Positions 34,730 to 43,587 are shown, numbered from the stretch's first letter. The stretch is DNA of 64,000 nucleotides from Pseudomonas hefeiensis (GCF_030687835.1 NZ_CP117449.1:4092001-4156000); one strand, 5' to 3'. Translations and numbers: made by a program. Notes: a model not told the origin generated them from the sequence alone.

Positions 34730-34960
34730 ATGTCCAGCCAATCCTCACCCATCGTTGAAGAACCTCAACTGCAAGTAGAACGTCACATCATGCGGCGTGA
34801 CGAGGTGGAGCGAAAAACCGGTTTCAAGCGTGCACATATCTACAACTTGATGAAGGAGGGTAAGTTCCCTCAAGCCAAACGCATTGGACTGCGCGCCGTA
34901 GGCTGGGACTCGCTGGAGATCGAGCAGTGGGTCGTTGAACGCTTAGGCCAGCAGGCCTGA
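34730..34960 (+). CDS. alpA: AlpA-family DNA-binding protein
   Basis: A 76-residue MerR-like winged helix protein of the AlpA family (RRDEVERKTGFKRAHIYNLMKEGKFPQAKRIGLRAVGWDSLEIEQWVVER). ATG 34730 has AGGAG at good distance; a GTG nine bases earlier does not. AlpA proteins act as transcription activators or excisionase-like factors of integrative elements. A small GTGCC/GGCAC hairpin lies just before the ribosome site. The next gene, parA, starts five bases after the stop, so they form one unit. Confidence 0.9.
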   Translation: MSSQSSPIVEEPQLQVERHIMRRDEVERKTGFKRAHIYNLMKEGKFPQAKRIGLRAVGWDSLEIEQWVVERLGQQA

Positions 34961-34964
34961 TGTC

Positions 34965-35795
34965 ATGCGCGTGGTATCGGTGGTTTCCACCAAAGGTGGG
35001 GTGGGTAAAACAACAGTAGCTGCCAACCTCGGTGGCCTGCTGGCGGATGCTGGCCTGCGCGTGCTGCTGCTGGATCTGGATAGTCAACCCACCCTCTCCA
35101 GCTATTACGCCTTGAGCCACAAAGCTGTTGCTGGTGCGTACGAACTTATCGTGCTCAACCTGACAGATCCTGCTCAGATAATCTCCACAACCACGGTTAT
35201 CGGTCTCGACCTGATCCTCTCCAACGACGATCAAGGTCGAGTGAGCACCTTGCTGTTGCATGCCCCCGACGGGCGACTACGGCTGCGCAATTTGCTCGAT
35301 AATTTCCGCCCCAGCTATGACCTGCTTTTGATCGACACCCAGGGCGCACGTAGCGTGCTGCTGGAGATGGCCGTACTGGCCTCCGATCTCGTCCTCTCTC
35401 CCGTCACGCCAGAAATGCTCGCCGCACGCGAACTGCACCGCGGCACCTTGAAGCTGCTGAGTGAGCTTGATCCGTTCCGTCACCTGGGTATTCCACCGCC
35501 CCCCTTGCGACTGCTACTGAACCAGGTGAATGCCATTCGGGTGGACACCCGAATGATCATCCGAGGTCTTCGCGAGACCTTCGCCGAGACTACCAATATC
35601 TCGGTTCTAGACACCGTAGTTCCGGATCGAGTGGCGTACCTCAATGCCGCCTCGCTTGGCTTACCCGTCCACCGAATCGAGACGCGCCAGTCATCGCCAT
35701 CTGCGTTGAAAATTATGCAATCTCTGGCCATTGAACTGTTTCCGGAATGGCGTGAAGCGATCTCTACGGTGAGCAGATGCGCAGAGGTTCGATGA
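34965..35795 (+). CDS. parA: ParA/Soj-family partition ATPase
   Basis: A 276-residue deviant Walker ATPase. KGGVGKTT at residues 10-17 binds ATP, LLLDLDSQPTLSSYY is the A' motif and YDLLLIDTQGA the Walker B. In PFGI-1-type ICEs ParA stabilises the excised element; in ICEclc parA together with shi also slows growth of transfer-competent cells. Here a small gene separates parA from parB as in ICEclc; there is no dnaB in between, unlike in PFGI-1. Confidence 0.93.
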   Translation: MRVVSVVSTKGGVGKTTVAANLGGLLADAGLRVLLLDLDSQPTLSSYYALSHKAVAGAYELIVLNLTDPAQIISTTTVIGLDLILSNDDQGRVSTLLLHAPDGRLRLRNLLDNFRPSYDLLLIDTQGARSVLLEMAVLASDLVLSPVTPEMLAARELHRGTLKLLSELDPFRHLGIPPPPLRLLLNQVNAIRVDTRMIIRGLRETFAETTNISVLDTVVPDRVAYLNAASLGLPVHRIETRQSSPSALKIMQSLAIELFPEWREAISTVSRCAEVR

Positions 35796-35875
35796 GACGA
35801 ATCGCCCAGCCGGCATTTCGCCAAGTCATTTTTTATCGACCTTAATGCCAACAGCGTTTGGCCAGGAGAATTTTG

Positions 35876-36085
35876 ATGTTGAATCAACGTCCCATCATCG
35901 CTCAACCATCTATTCGACCACACCACCCACCTTGCGAGGAGTACTGCACTGTGGTCTTTTGCCTGCAGGGTGGACGCTCGGCCATGGGTTGGCTCCTCGC
36001 AGAACTGTCCCACCATTTCGAAGGTTCGGGGACCGCCGAGATCGTCAAGTTCGAGGTCGGTGACCACTTGCGTAGCCGGCGTTAA
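35876..36085 (+). CDS. Small ICE protein between parA and parB (shi-like by position)
   Basis: A 69-residue protein (MLNQRPIIAQPSIRPHHPPCEEYCTVVFCLQGGRSAMGWLL...). ATG 35876 with AGGAG eight bases upstream defines the start. It sits exactly where ICEclc carries shi, a small gene linked to growth inhibition of transfer-competent cells. I base the link on position and size only; I cannot align it from memory. Confidence 0.6.
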   Translation: MLNQRPIIAQPSIRPHHPPCEEYCTVVFCLQGGRSAMGWLLAELSHHFEGSGTAEIVKFEVGDHLRSRR

Positions 36086-36099
36086 CCGAGGCGGTTCAG

Positions 36100-37686
36100 A
36101 TGAAGAAGCTTAGTCAGGAGCAGATCACCGACAAGCTGCACCAAGACCACTTCCCTCGGGGTCCAGAACTGGAGCGGCTGTCCGATCCAGTGATCGACAC
36201 ACCTATGCTGGTCACCCTGGAGCAGTTGCGACCCTACGAACATAACCCGCGTTTCATCCGTAATCCGCTTTACGACGATATCAAGGCCTCGATCCGTGAG
36301 CGCGGGCTGGATCATCCGCCACCGATTACTCGCCGGCCGGGAGAAACCTATTTCATCATCCGCAACGGTGGCAATACACGCTTGGCGATTCTCGGCGAGC
36401 TGTGGCAGGAAACCCGTGACGAACGCTTCTTTCGCATTCACTGCCTATTCCGGCCTTGGAGCAATGAAATCAGCGCCCTGCTCGGCCATCTGGCCGAAAG
36501 CGATCTGCACGGCCAACTCACCTTCATCGAGCGAGCACTGGCTGTGGCCAAACTCAAAGCCATGCTCGAACCGGATGGAGCAGTGCTCTCGCAGCGCGAA
36601 TTGGCACGACGCCTTGCCGCTGGAGGCTATCCGGTTTCGCAGTCGCATATCAGTCGGATGCTCGACACCCTTGAACACTTACTGCCCGCGATTCCACAAA
36701 CCCTGTATGCCGGTTTGGGCAAGCCCCAGATCGAACGCTTGATCGGCCTACGTAGCCAGGCTGGACGAACCTGGAATCGTTATCCAACCGCCACCATTGC
36801 GTTCGCCGAATTTTGGCTCGAGACCCTGGGCGACTTCGATGCCGATCCCGAATCCTTCGATCTTGAGCAGATCCAGGATGAACTGCTCGAGCGCATGAGC
36901 CGTTTGCTCGGACAGTCCTACCGCATGTTGGCCCTGGAGCTGAGCGACACCCAACGGGTCATCTCGACGCCTGGCGTTGTCGTCACCACACCCCCAGAGA
37001 ACAGCCATCCGCCGAGCGTTGATGAAGCTGCGGCAGGATCGCCCTCCTCCGAGTCCAATCCCAAATCAACTGAGAGCAGGCCCCAGACTGAAACAGCGCG
37101 AGAGGAAATGCTTACACCGCCTGAAACCAATGTCGTTTCAGCGGTCAGCCCTCCGTCGCGCGTTCAACAGATTCGCAAACAGATCGAGCGCGAAACTGCC
37201 ACCGAAACAGCACCGACCTTTGAGGCCTGCTCGACCGACGACATCTGGACCATTGCACCAGCACTAAATACCCCCGAACAACTGCGTTTAGCCATTGCCA
37301 GACTGGCGCGAGAAATGGCGACCTATGCCGGACATCCCGAGAGCATCATCGATCAGCAGCTTGGCTTGGGTTTCACTCTGAACATCGAGCGACTTGATCT
37401 TGCCGCGTCTCGCGCGACCGGCGTTCACCTAATGCTCCTGGCCCTGTTGCGCGCTCAAGACGACGTGAACTGGGAGGATCGCAAGCAACTGCCCTCAGCC
37501 CTGTTCGGCCAACTGTTGTTGGGCATCTATCAACTCCCCCTGACAGATCGTCCCGCTGTGGATGTGGGACTGGAGCGACTGCCCGACAGCCTGTTAATCA
37601 AACTGTATCGCCTGATCCGCCTAGCCCGTCGCCTGATCGACTTAACACTTCCCCCTGAAGACGACTCACCGAAGGAGCTGCCATGA
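36100..37686 (+). CDS. parB: ParB-family protein, PFGI-1 class (TIGR03764-type)
   Basis: A 528-residue protein. The N-terminal half holds a ParB/sulfiredoxin nuclease-like domain: LRPYEHNPRFIRNPLYDDIKASIRERGLDHPPPITRRPGETYFIIRNGGNTRLAIL (residues ~43-98), followed by an HTH (SQRELARRLAAGGYPVSQSHISRMLDTLEHLLP). A Pro/Ser/Thr-rich linker (about 285-350) leads to a C-terminal helical domain. Length and layout match the ICE type, larger than chromosomal ParB. The stop overlaps the next start. Confidence 0.9.
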   Translation: MKKLSQEQITDKLHQDHFPRGPELERLSDPVIDTPMLVTLEQLRPYEHNPRFIRNPLYDDIKASIRERGLDHPPPITRRPGETYFIIRNGGNTRLAILGELWQETRDERFFRIHCLFRPWSNEISALLGHLAESDLHGQLTFIERALAVAKLKAMLEPDGAVLSQRELARRLAAGGYPVSQSHISRMLDTLEHLLPAIPQTLYAGLGKPQIERLIGLRSQAGRTWNRYPTATIAFAEFWLETLGDFDADPESFDLEQIQDELLERMSRLLGQSYRMLALELSDTQRVISTPGVVVTTPPENSHPPSVDEAAAGSPSSESNPKSTESRPQTETAREEMLTPPETNVVSAVSPPSRVQQIRKQIERETATETAPTFEACSTDDIWTIAPALNTPEQLRLAIARLAREMATYAGHPESIIDQQLGLGFTLNIERLDLAASRATGVHLMLLALLRAQDDVNWEDRKQLPSALFGQLLLGIYQLPLTDRPAVDVGLERLPDSLLIKLYRLIRLARRLIDLTLPPEDDSPKELP

Positions 37687-38231
37687 GCCTGTCCTTCAAT
37701 GTGCTCAACCAGGCCATGCTGACCCAGGTGCTGCATGAAATGCGCCTGGGTAATCTGCAACGCTGCAAGGCACTCGGACTGGGTGAGGATGATATCTATC
37801 TGTTGCAATCCTTACCGCCCACCACGCTGTCGCGCCTGGCCCATGCCACTGTACCCTGGGTTGAGGTCAAGATTGACTCGCCGGTGCTGCATCGGTTGAT
37901 CGAGCAAGCCGAACGCGACGAGCAGAACGAACGGTTGATCAACCGAGCGCTCAAGTTAGGTGCCAGCAGCACCATCATGTATCAGTGCTTCGGCTTGGCG
38001 CATTCGGAAACCGCCTTGCGTCGACGTCTGCTCAAGATAGAAACTCGTAAGGGCCGTCCTCAGCATTTGAGCGAAGCGCAGGAACATGCGCTCTGGCAGC
38101 GATGGTGCCAGCTACGCGCTCAGGACGGTACCGAGGATCAGCTCGACGCCATGATGATGCTGGCGGAGGAGCAACAGATTAGTTTGACCATCGTTTGGCA
38201 GCAGATCGACCAGTACAGCAACGGAACATGA
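37683..38231 (+). CDS. DUF2857 family ICE protein
   Basis: A 182-residue protein of the conserved ICE family that always stands between parB and the STY4528-type gene. HTH-like segments (NERLINRALKLGASSTIMYQCFGLAHSETALRRRLLKI) suggest DNA binding, perhaps in replication or regulation. It overlaps parB and the next gene by four bases each, so the three are translationally coupled. Confidence 0.85.
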   Translation: MSLSFNVLNQAMLTQVLHEMRLGNLQRCKALGLGEDDIYLLQSLPPTTLSRLAHATVPWVEVKIDSPVLHRLIEQAERDEQNERLINRALKLGASSTIMYQCFGLAHSETALRRRLLKIETRKGRPQHLSEAQEHALWQRWCQLRAQDGTEDQLDAMMMLAEEQQISLTIVWQQIDQYSNGT

Positions 38232-39418
38232 ACACTGCCCCTTCCAGTCGCTGGCAGCGTGTCCTGCAACAATGCACCCAGCAGTTGAGTGAACGCTGGC
38301 CCGCACGCCCTACCACCGAACAACCGTCCAACCAGGCTCTGCAGGCTGGTTTTCTGTTCAGTGGCCAATCACACGAAGTCGTGCCGCGTCGCCTGCTGTT
38401 GGATAATCGGTTGACGCCATTGGAACGCAATGCCTGGCAGGTGTTTCGACTCATGCTGCAAGGTCAGGGCGTGGTCACACCACGCTATGAGGATTTGCAG
38501 CCTTACCTATCGAGCGTGCCCTACGGCGCGTCAGCCTCCCGTGAAACCATTGCTCGTGTCTTGACCATGCTTAGACTGACGCGCTGGCTCAGTTTAGTGA
38601 ATCGCGGACGCGATCAGCTCAGCGGACGTCTTCAAGGTTCGCTGTACGTCCTGCACGATGAGCCGTTAACCCCCACCGAAGCCATGGAGTTGGATCAGGA
38701 ATACCTCGAGCTGATTGGACATTGCCTCAGTCATAACACCAAGGCTGTGCGTGTTGTCGCCCAGCACATTTTGGAAGAAATCCGTCAGGACAACCATATC
38801 GATCTGGGTCAACTCCCCACCCGGCTCGACAGTTGGGGCGAACGCTGGACGCAGCAAGGATTGGATCAGGCAACCGCTGACGCGTTACGCGACTCCGAAC
38901 TGGGTGGCGATCACCGCGTTCGGAATCGTGCAGGCTCTCGTTCGGAATCCGAACCGGGCTTGAACGCCAGTGTTTCCGGCACCGTTCGGAATCCGAACGC
39001 CGCCTGTACTGTATTAAAAGAAAGTATTTGTACAGTACCGCGCGCGACCCCGGCGGTGGATAACCTGCACTGGCCCGATCCGCTGCACCTGAGTCCAAGC
39101 GAGCGTCAGGCCGTCGCCGTGGCGCTGAACAAACTCAATCCAGCGGATCGTCAGGCGGTGCTCAACGAAGCGGGTGCACGCTGTACGACAGGAGGCATCC
39201 GCAAGCCAGCGGCGTATCTGATGGGCCTGATCCAGCGCGCACTGAAAGGCGACTTTCGTCCTTGGGCAGGTCAGACAGAGCCCTCACCCATTGCAGAACC
39301 GCCCCCAACAGCACCCGCTCGCCCATCCCGAAAACAGGGCGAACCCGCCTCCGCCCTCGCCCAAGCGTGCCTGAATGAGTTACGCCAACTGCGCGGCAAA
39401 CGCCCTGGACATCAGTAG
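38228..39418 (+). CDS. STY4528-family ICE replication protein
   Basis: A 396-residue protein of the pathogenicity-island replication family. The N-terminal ~200 residues contain a winged-helix-like region (YGASASRETIARVLTMLRLTRWLSLVNRGR) typical of replication initiators; a low-complexity serine/arginine/asparagine segment (about 225-270) is encoded by palindromic DNA repeats; the C-terminus is a helical domain with a proline-rich linker. The start overlaps the preceding stop. A 16-bp inverted repeat spans its own stop codon. It likely starts replication of the excised ICE. Confidence 0.85.
   Translation: MNTAPSSRWQRVLQQCTQQLSERWPARPTTEQPSNQALQAGFLFSGQSHEVVPRRLLLDNRLTPLERNAWQVFRLMLQGQGVVTPRYEDLQPYLSSVPYGASASRETIARVLTMLRLTRWLSLVNRGRDQLSGRLQGSLYVLHDEPLTPTEAMELDQEYLELIGHCLSHNTKAVRVVAQHILEEIRQDNHIDLGQLPTRLDSWGERWTQQGLDQATADALRDSELGGDHRVRNRAGSRSESEPGLNASVSGTVRNPNAACTVLKESICTVPRATPAVDNLHWPDPLHLSPSERQAVAVALNKLNPADRQAVLNEAGARCTTGGIRKPAAYLMGLIQRALKGDFRPWAGQTEPSPIAEPPPTAPARPSRKQGEPASALAQACLNELRQLRGKRPGHQ
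38894..39038. repeat. Iteron-like GTTCGG/CCGAAC repeats and AT-rich hairpin inside the replication gene
   Basis: GTTCGGAATCCGAAC occurs twice exactly (38940-38954, 38984-38998), with a half copy at 38918-38927 and a further CCGAAC at 38895-38900. Right after them GTACTGTA (39006-39013) and TACAGTAC (39031-39038) enclose a 17-base A/T-rich loop. Repeats next to an easily melted AT-rich segment resemble an iteron origin with its unwinding element. All lie within the coding frame. Confidence 0.6.
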
Positions 39419-39447
39419 ATTTGATGCCAGTGGCATCAAATCTACTG
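39413..39447. repeat. Perfect 16-bp hairpin across the replication-gene stop codon
   Basis: CAGTAGATTTGATGCC-agt-GGCATCAAATCTACTG. The TAG stop is inside the left arm. A shortened copy of the core, ATGCC-act-GGCAT, recurs at 39522-39534 in the same intergenic gap. There is no T-run. It may end transcription, serve as a single-strand initiation site, or bind a dimeric protein. Confidence 0.7.
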
Positions 39448-39660
39448 AGCTCTACTGTGAGATCGCGAAGGGCCGAATCTGCGTAATCCGATCGATACTG
39501 CCATCGCCGTCCCTGGAAAGAATGCCACTGGCATCACTCACGAACGTCTCCGAAATTAACCCTCCCAAACCAAACCGAACAGACCGCATTCAGCTTTTTG
39601 GCTGTCCTTGACCCTCATCTGTCGCAACGTTCCCGTCCAAGCCTTTGCGAGGACAACACC

Positions 39661-40416
39661 GTGGCCGATCACTACCAACTCAACCTGGGTTCATTGCGCA
39701 GCAGCATCACCTTGACCCTGCACACTCACCACGCCGCCCGTATCTGGCAAGGTCGGGCCGCACGCGAAGGCGTCCACTCGATCTTGGGCATGGCCGGCTA
39801 CATCAGTGTCACCAACCTGATCAAACAAACCGCGGCCCAGGACGATCCCTATGCCGACTGGGCCATCGTGCAACTCGAAGAAAAACTGATGCAGGCCAAG
39901 GCTGGGATGCTGGAACTGACCCAACAGCTGGGCCGAATCAGGCAGGACCTGCCGACACAGATCGACATGAGCGACAACCTCAACATCCACCCCGTCACCT
40001 TGCCGTTGTACATCGGCAGCCAGTTGGGTTTTCTGGCGGTCTACCTGCTGACCGACTACGACACCCTGGTGCGCCGGACCCTATTGGCTCATCACACCGC
40101 ACTGATCGGCCGCATCGACATGGAAGCCTGGATCGACGACGGTGCCCATCTGCTGCGCAGCCTGTTCGGTCAGGCACAGCGCTATAGGCATGCCGGCGTC
40201 ACGCGCGATGACATGGCGGCGAACAACGCTCGTGCACTGGCAGCCATCGATAAATTGGGTTTTCCCCCGATGGACATCCTTGAAGGTATTCGTCGCTCCC
40301 AGTTCGCGCCGCCAATCATTCGTCGTGGTGCGGTAGCAGTGGATGACGCTGACGCGTTGGCAGAGGAAGCCGGAGAGCCATCTGCGATAGTGGATGAGCC
40401 GGAGGACGAAGCATGA
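39661..40416 (+). CDS. ICE protein, PFL_4669 (TIGR03761) family
   Basis: A 251-residue conserved ICE protein (SLRSSITLTLHTHHAARIWQGRAAREG... MAGYISVTNLIKQTAAQDDPYADWAIVQLEEKL). GTG 39661 is chosen because GAGGA precedes it and the conserved part starts just after; an upstream in-frame start would add about 21 unrelated residues. Function is unknown; always found next to the replication genes. Ends by overlapping the following gene. The acidic, alanine-rich tail is probably disordered. Confidence 0.83.
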   Translation: MADHYQLNLGSLRSSITLTLHTHHAARIWQGRAAREGVHSILGMAGYISVTNLIKQTAAQDDPYADWAIVQLEEKLMQAKAGMLELTQQLGRIRQDLPTQIDMSDNLNIHPVTLPLYIGSQLGFLAVYLLTDYDTLVRRTLLAHHTALIGRIDMEAWIDDGAHLLRSLFGQAQRYRHAGVTRDDMAANNARALAAIDKLGFPPMDILEGIRRSQFAPPIIRRGAVAVDDADALAEEAGEPSAIVDEPEDEA

Positions 40417-40931
40417 ATCCCATGACCCCGATTCAACCAATGCCCTTCGAAGCGTTGACACCGGATGCCTATCGGCAGCTCGAACACGCTGCCTCCCTAA
40501 AAGGCCTTTTAAAACCTTTTAAGGGTAAGGGGGAGTTGGAGCAGCTGGCGCAGATGGCGAGGGAAATCGAGGCGCAGTTATGTGACTTGATGGAGGCTGT
40601 GGTGCAGCAAGCCGGACAGCCCCCTTACTCACTGCTGGGTATCCGATTGGTGCTGCAGAACACCAGCGCTGGCAGCACCTTTTTGCGTTGGCGCACCCGT
40701 GACTTCACCCGTATGGGGGTGGCGGTCTGGGAACGCCAGATCTGCAACAAAGTCTTGCCGCAGGTCGTACGCGAGGGATTGCGCCGTTTCGAATGCAATC
40801 GCATCGCACTGAATCTACAGATGAGTGTGGTGCATTCGCTCTACCGCCAGGCCACGACCTGTGCGATCAAAATGGACAGTGCCGAACGGCTGCTGCGCCA
40901 GTTCACAACCGCAGTGGAGGTATCACGATGA
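40413..40931 (+). CDS. DUF3158 family ICE protein (InrR-like by position)
   Basis: A 172-residue basic, mostly helical protein. LKPFKGKGELEQLAQMAREIEAQLCDLM is followed by LGIRLVLQNTSAGSTFLRWRTRDFTRMGVAVWE. It lies directly upstream of ssb, the position of inrR in ICEclc, which raises integrase expression in transfer-competent cells. The identity with InrR is inferred from synteny. It overlaps both neighbours by four bases. Confidence 0.78.
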   Translation: MNPMTPIQPMPFEALTPDAYRQLEHAASLKGLLKPFKGKGELEQLAQMAREIEAQLCDLMEAVVQQAGQPPYSLLGIRLVLQNTSAGSTFLRWRTRDFTRMGVAVWERQICNKVLPQVVREGLRRFECNRIALNLQMSVVHSLYRQATTCAIKMDSAERLLRQFTTAVEVSR

Positions 40932-41398
40932 GTACTTTTTTCGTCGGCGAAGGCAACATCGGCAGTGCGCCAGAGTTCCAGGAATTCGCCTCAGGCAATG
41001 ACGAGCCACGGCGTTTGCTACGGCTGAATGTGTACTTCGACAACCCCGTGCCACGCGAGGGCAGCTATGAAGATCGAGGCGGCTATTGGGCGCCGGTTGA
41101 ACTCTGGCACCGCGAGGCTGAACACTGGAGCACGCTGTACCAGAAAGGCATGCGTGTGCTGGTCGAAGGCCGCACCGTACGCGATGAGTGGGAGGACAGC
41201 GAAGACAATGCGCGGGTCACCTTCAAGATCGAGGCCCGTCGAGTCGGCATCCTGCCTCACCGGGTGCACAGCGTGGTCATGCGGGAACGATCCAGTGAAC
41301 CCGCGGCATCTGCGACACACGTCGAGAAAAGTACAGAACAGGCCAGTTCACCTGCGTCGAAACCCAGAAAACGCAGAGGGCAGCCACCTACGGACTGA
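40928..41398 (+). CDS. ssb: Single-stranded DNA-binding protein, ICE type
   Basis: A 156-residue OB-fold protein. FFVGEGNIGSAPEFQEF, LRLNVYFDNPVP, WAPVELWHREAEHW and LYQKGMRVLVEGRTVRDEW are the SSB core; the tail is Lys/Arg-rich (KPRKRRGQPPTD) and lacks the acidic DIPF tip of chromosomal SSB, as usual in ICE copies. It protects single strands during rolling-circle replication and transfer. ATG overlaps the upstream stop. Confidence 0.9.
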   Translation: MSTFFVGEGNIGSAPEFQEFASGNDEPRRLLRLNVYFDNPVPREGSYEDRGGYWAPVELWHREAEHWSTLYQKGMRVLVEGRTVRDEWEDSEDNARVTFKIEARRVGILPHRVHSVVMRERSSEPAASATHVEKSTEQASSPASKPRKRRGQPPTD

Positions 41399-41428
41399 CA
41401 GACTTTCAGGCATAAAAATTGCGCCTTT

Positions 41429-41615
41429 GCGCGAAGTTGCTGGCGTGCTACTTCGCGCTGCTCGTGAAGATCCACACTGCCGTCGCAACGGGTTAGCAGC
41501 CTCTGCCCATTCAAGCCCGCCCTCACCGACTAATATGAGGGACCTGCCATTCAGGTTTCTCATATCTCGCCACTGCTGTTTCCAACAACGCTGCTCCGAA
41601 CTCAATCCGGAGCAG
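41429..41615 (+). promoter_or_regulatory. topB leader with three hairpins, last one hiding the ribosome site
   Basis: Hairpin 1: GCGCGAAG / CTTCGCGC with a 14-base loop (41429-41458). Hairpin 2: 41533-41565, ATATGAG-GG-ACCTG against CAGGT-TT-CTCATAT, 14 pairs if the two G-T pairs are counted. Hairpin 3: CTGCTCCG / CGGAGCAG (41591-41615), whose right arm contains the GGAG that serves the topB ATG at 41620. This suggests control of topB translation by RNA folding. Confidence 0.6.
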
Positions 41616-41619
41616 TTCT

Positions 41620-43587
41620 ATGCGCCTCTTACTCTGCGAAAAACCTTCCCAGGGTCGGGACATCGCCAAGGTACTCGGGGCCACTCGGCGTGGTGATGGT
41701 TGCCTGATCGGCACAGAGACAACCGTCACCTGGTGTATCGGCCACCTGCTGGAAACAGCATCGCCTGAAGCCTATGGCGAGCAATTCAAGAGTTGGTCGT
41801 TGGATCATCTCCCGATCATTCCCGCGCAGTGGCTGGTCGAGGTCAAACCCAAGACTGCGGCACAGTTCAAAGTCATCAAGCGCCTGCTCAGTGAAGCCTC
41901 TGCTGTCGTCATCGCGACCGACGCCGATCGAGAAGGTGAAATGATTGCCCGCGAGCTACTGGAACTCTGTAAGTATCGAGGTCCCGTTCAACGTCTTTGG
42001 TTGTCCGCACTCAACGAGGCGTCGATTCGCAAGGCACTGTCCTCACTGAAGCCTGGTCAGGAGACCTTCCTGCTTTACCACTCAGCCCTCGCCCGCAGCC
42101 GCGCCGATTGGCTGATCGGCATGAACCTGAGTCGGTTGTTTACCCTTCTTGGTCGGCGGGCGGGCTACGACGGTGTATTGTCGGTTGGACGCGTCCAGAC
42201 ACCCACTTTACGTCTGGTAGTCGATCGGGATCGTGCGATTGCCAGCTTCGTCTCGGCGCCCTACTGGGACGTGGAGGTGCACCTGTCCTCAATGGGGCAA
42301 CCATTCATCGCGTCCTGGTTACCACCCAGTTCAGGGCAGGACGAGGCAGGTCGTTGTCTACAACAAGCGCTGGCCATTCAGGCGACCCAAGAGATTTCTA
42401 GCGGTAAGACCGCCACAGTACTTTCGCTGCAGACTGAGCATTTCCGAGAACCTCCGCCCCTACCCTTCGACCTGAGCACACTGCAAGAAGTCTGCTCGCG
42501 CAAGCTGGGACTCGGCGCTCAGGAAACCCTGAACATCGCCCAAGCCCTGTATGAAACCTACAAAGCCACCACCTATCCGCGCAGTGATTGCCGTTATTTG
42601 CCAGAGAGCATGTTCAACGAGGTACCCGCGGTATTCGATGCCCTGCTCAAAACGGATCCGGCGGTGCAGCCCACATTCGGAAGACTCGATCGATCACTGC
42701 ACTCCCGCGTGTGGAACGATGCCAAGGTCACCGCGCACCACGGCATCATCCCCACCACCGAGCCGGCTAACCTGGCGCGGATGTCCGAACAAGAACGCCA
42801 AGTCTACGAACTGATTCGTAGCCACTACCTCGCGCAATTTCTTCCGCATCATGAGTTTGATCGAACTCAGGTCGAACTGAAGTGCGGCGCAGAGCGATTG
42901 ACTGCTGTTGGCAAACAGATCCTGATCCAGGGCTGGAAAGGCTTGCTCTACGAAAACACCGAGGAGGATGAGCCCAGTCAAAAGCACCAAGTATTGCCCG
43001 TCCTGCAACAGGGTACTCAGTGCGCAGTGAACGACGTCGAACTCAAGTCCATGCGCACTACCGCTCCCAAACCTCTCACCGAAGGCGATCTGATCAAGGC
43101 GATGAAAAACGTGGCCAAGCTGGTCAACGACCCACGCCTGAAGCAGAAACTTCGGGACACCACCGGAATCGGTACCGAAGCCACGCGAGCCGGCATCATC
43201 AAGGGGTTGATTGATCGCGGCTATTTGCTGAAGAAAAAACGCGCCTTAATGGCCTCCGCAGCGGCCCATACTCTGATCGAGGCGGTACCCGCTGCAGTCG
43301 CGGACCCGGGTATGACCGCGATCTGGGAACAGGCTCTGGACGAAATCGAAGCGGGACGTCTGACCCTGGATGCGTTCGTCGCCAAGCAGGCGAACTGGAT
43401 TGCACAATTGGTCGAACACTGTGGCGCACTCACCTTGGCGGTTCCGGTCGAAGCCGGCCCGACCTGCCCCATTTGCAACGCCTCAATGCGCAGGCGAAAG
43501 GGGAAATCAGGGCCGTTCTGGTCATGCTCCCACTACCCCGACTGTAAGGGAACAGTGCCGATCAGAAAAGATACGCGTCGCTCATGA
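41620..43587 (+). CDS. topB: DNA topoisomerase III, ICE type
   Basis: A 655-residue type IA topoisomerase. TOPRIM domain: LLCEKPSQGRDIAKVLGA and IATDADREGEMIARE. Active-site Tyr319 lies in TTYPRSDCRYLP. TTGIGTEATRAGIIKGLIDRGYL follows. A single C-terminal zinc ribbon (CPICNASMRRRKGKSGPFWSCSHYPDCKGTVP) completes it. ICE copies are thought to resolve transfer or replication intermediates. The ribosome site is inside a hairpin. Confidence 0.95.
   Translation: MRLLLCEKPSQGRDIAKVLGATRRGDGCLIGTETTVTWCIGHLLETASPEAYGEQFKSWSLDHLPIIPAQWLVEVKPKTAAQFKVIKRLLSEASAVVIATDADREGEMIARELLELCKYRGPVQRLWLSALNEASIRKALSSLKPGQETFLLYHSALARSRADWLIGMNLSRLFTLLGRRAGYDGVLSVGRVQTPTLRLVVDRDRAIASFVSAPYWDVEVHLSSMGQPFIASWLPPSSGQDEAGRCLQQALAIQATQEISSGKTATVLSLQTEHFREPPPLPFDLSTLQEVCSRKLGLGAQETLNIAQALYETYKATTYPRSDCRYLPESMFNEVPAVFDALLKTDPAVQPTFGRLDRSLHSRVWNDAKVTAHHGIIPTTEPANLARMSEQERQVYELIRSHYLAQFLPHHEFDRTQVELKCGAERLTAVGKQILIQGWKGLLYENTEEDEPSQKHQVLPVLQQGTQCAVNDVELKSMRTTAPKPLTEGDLIKAMKNVAKLVNDPRLKQKLRDTTGIGTEATRAGIIKGLIDRGYLLKKKRALMASAAAHTLIEAVPAAVADPGMTAIWEQALDEIEAGRLTLDAFVAKQANWIAQLVEHCGALTLAVPVEAGPTCPICNASMRRRKGKSGPFWSCSHYPDCKGTVPIRKDTRRS

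Noticed and set aside
40491..40535. Purine/pyrimidine repeat AAAAGG/CCTTTT-like stretch in the DUF3158 gene considered as a regulatory repeat
   Set aside because: It fits the coding frame of the LKPFKGKGE segment and shows no spacing pattern beyond it.
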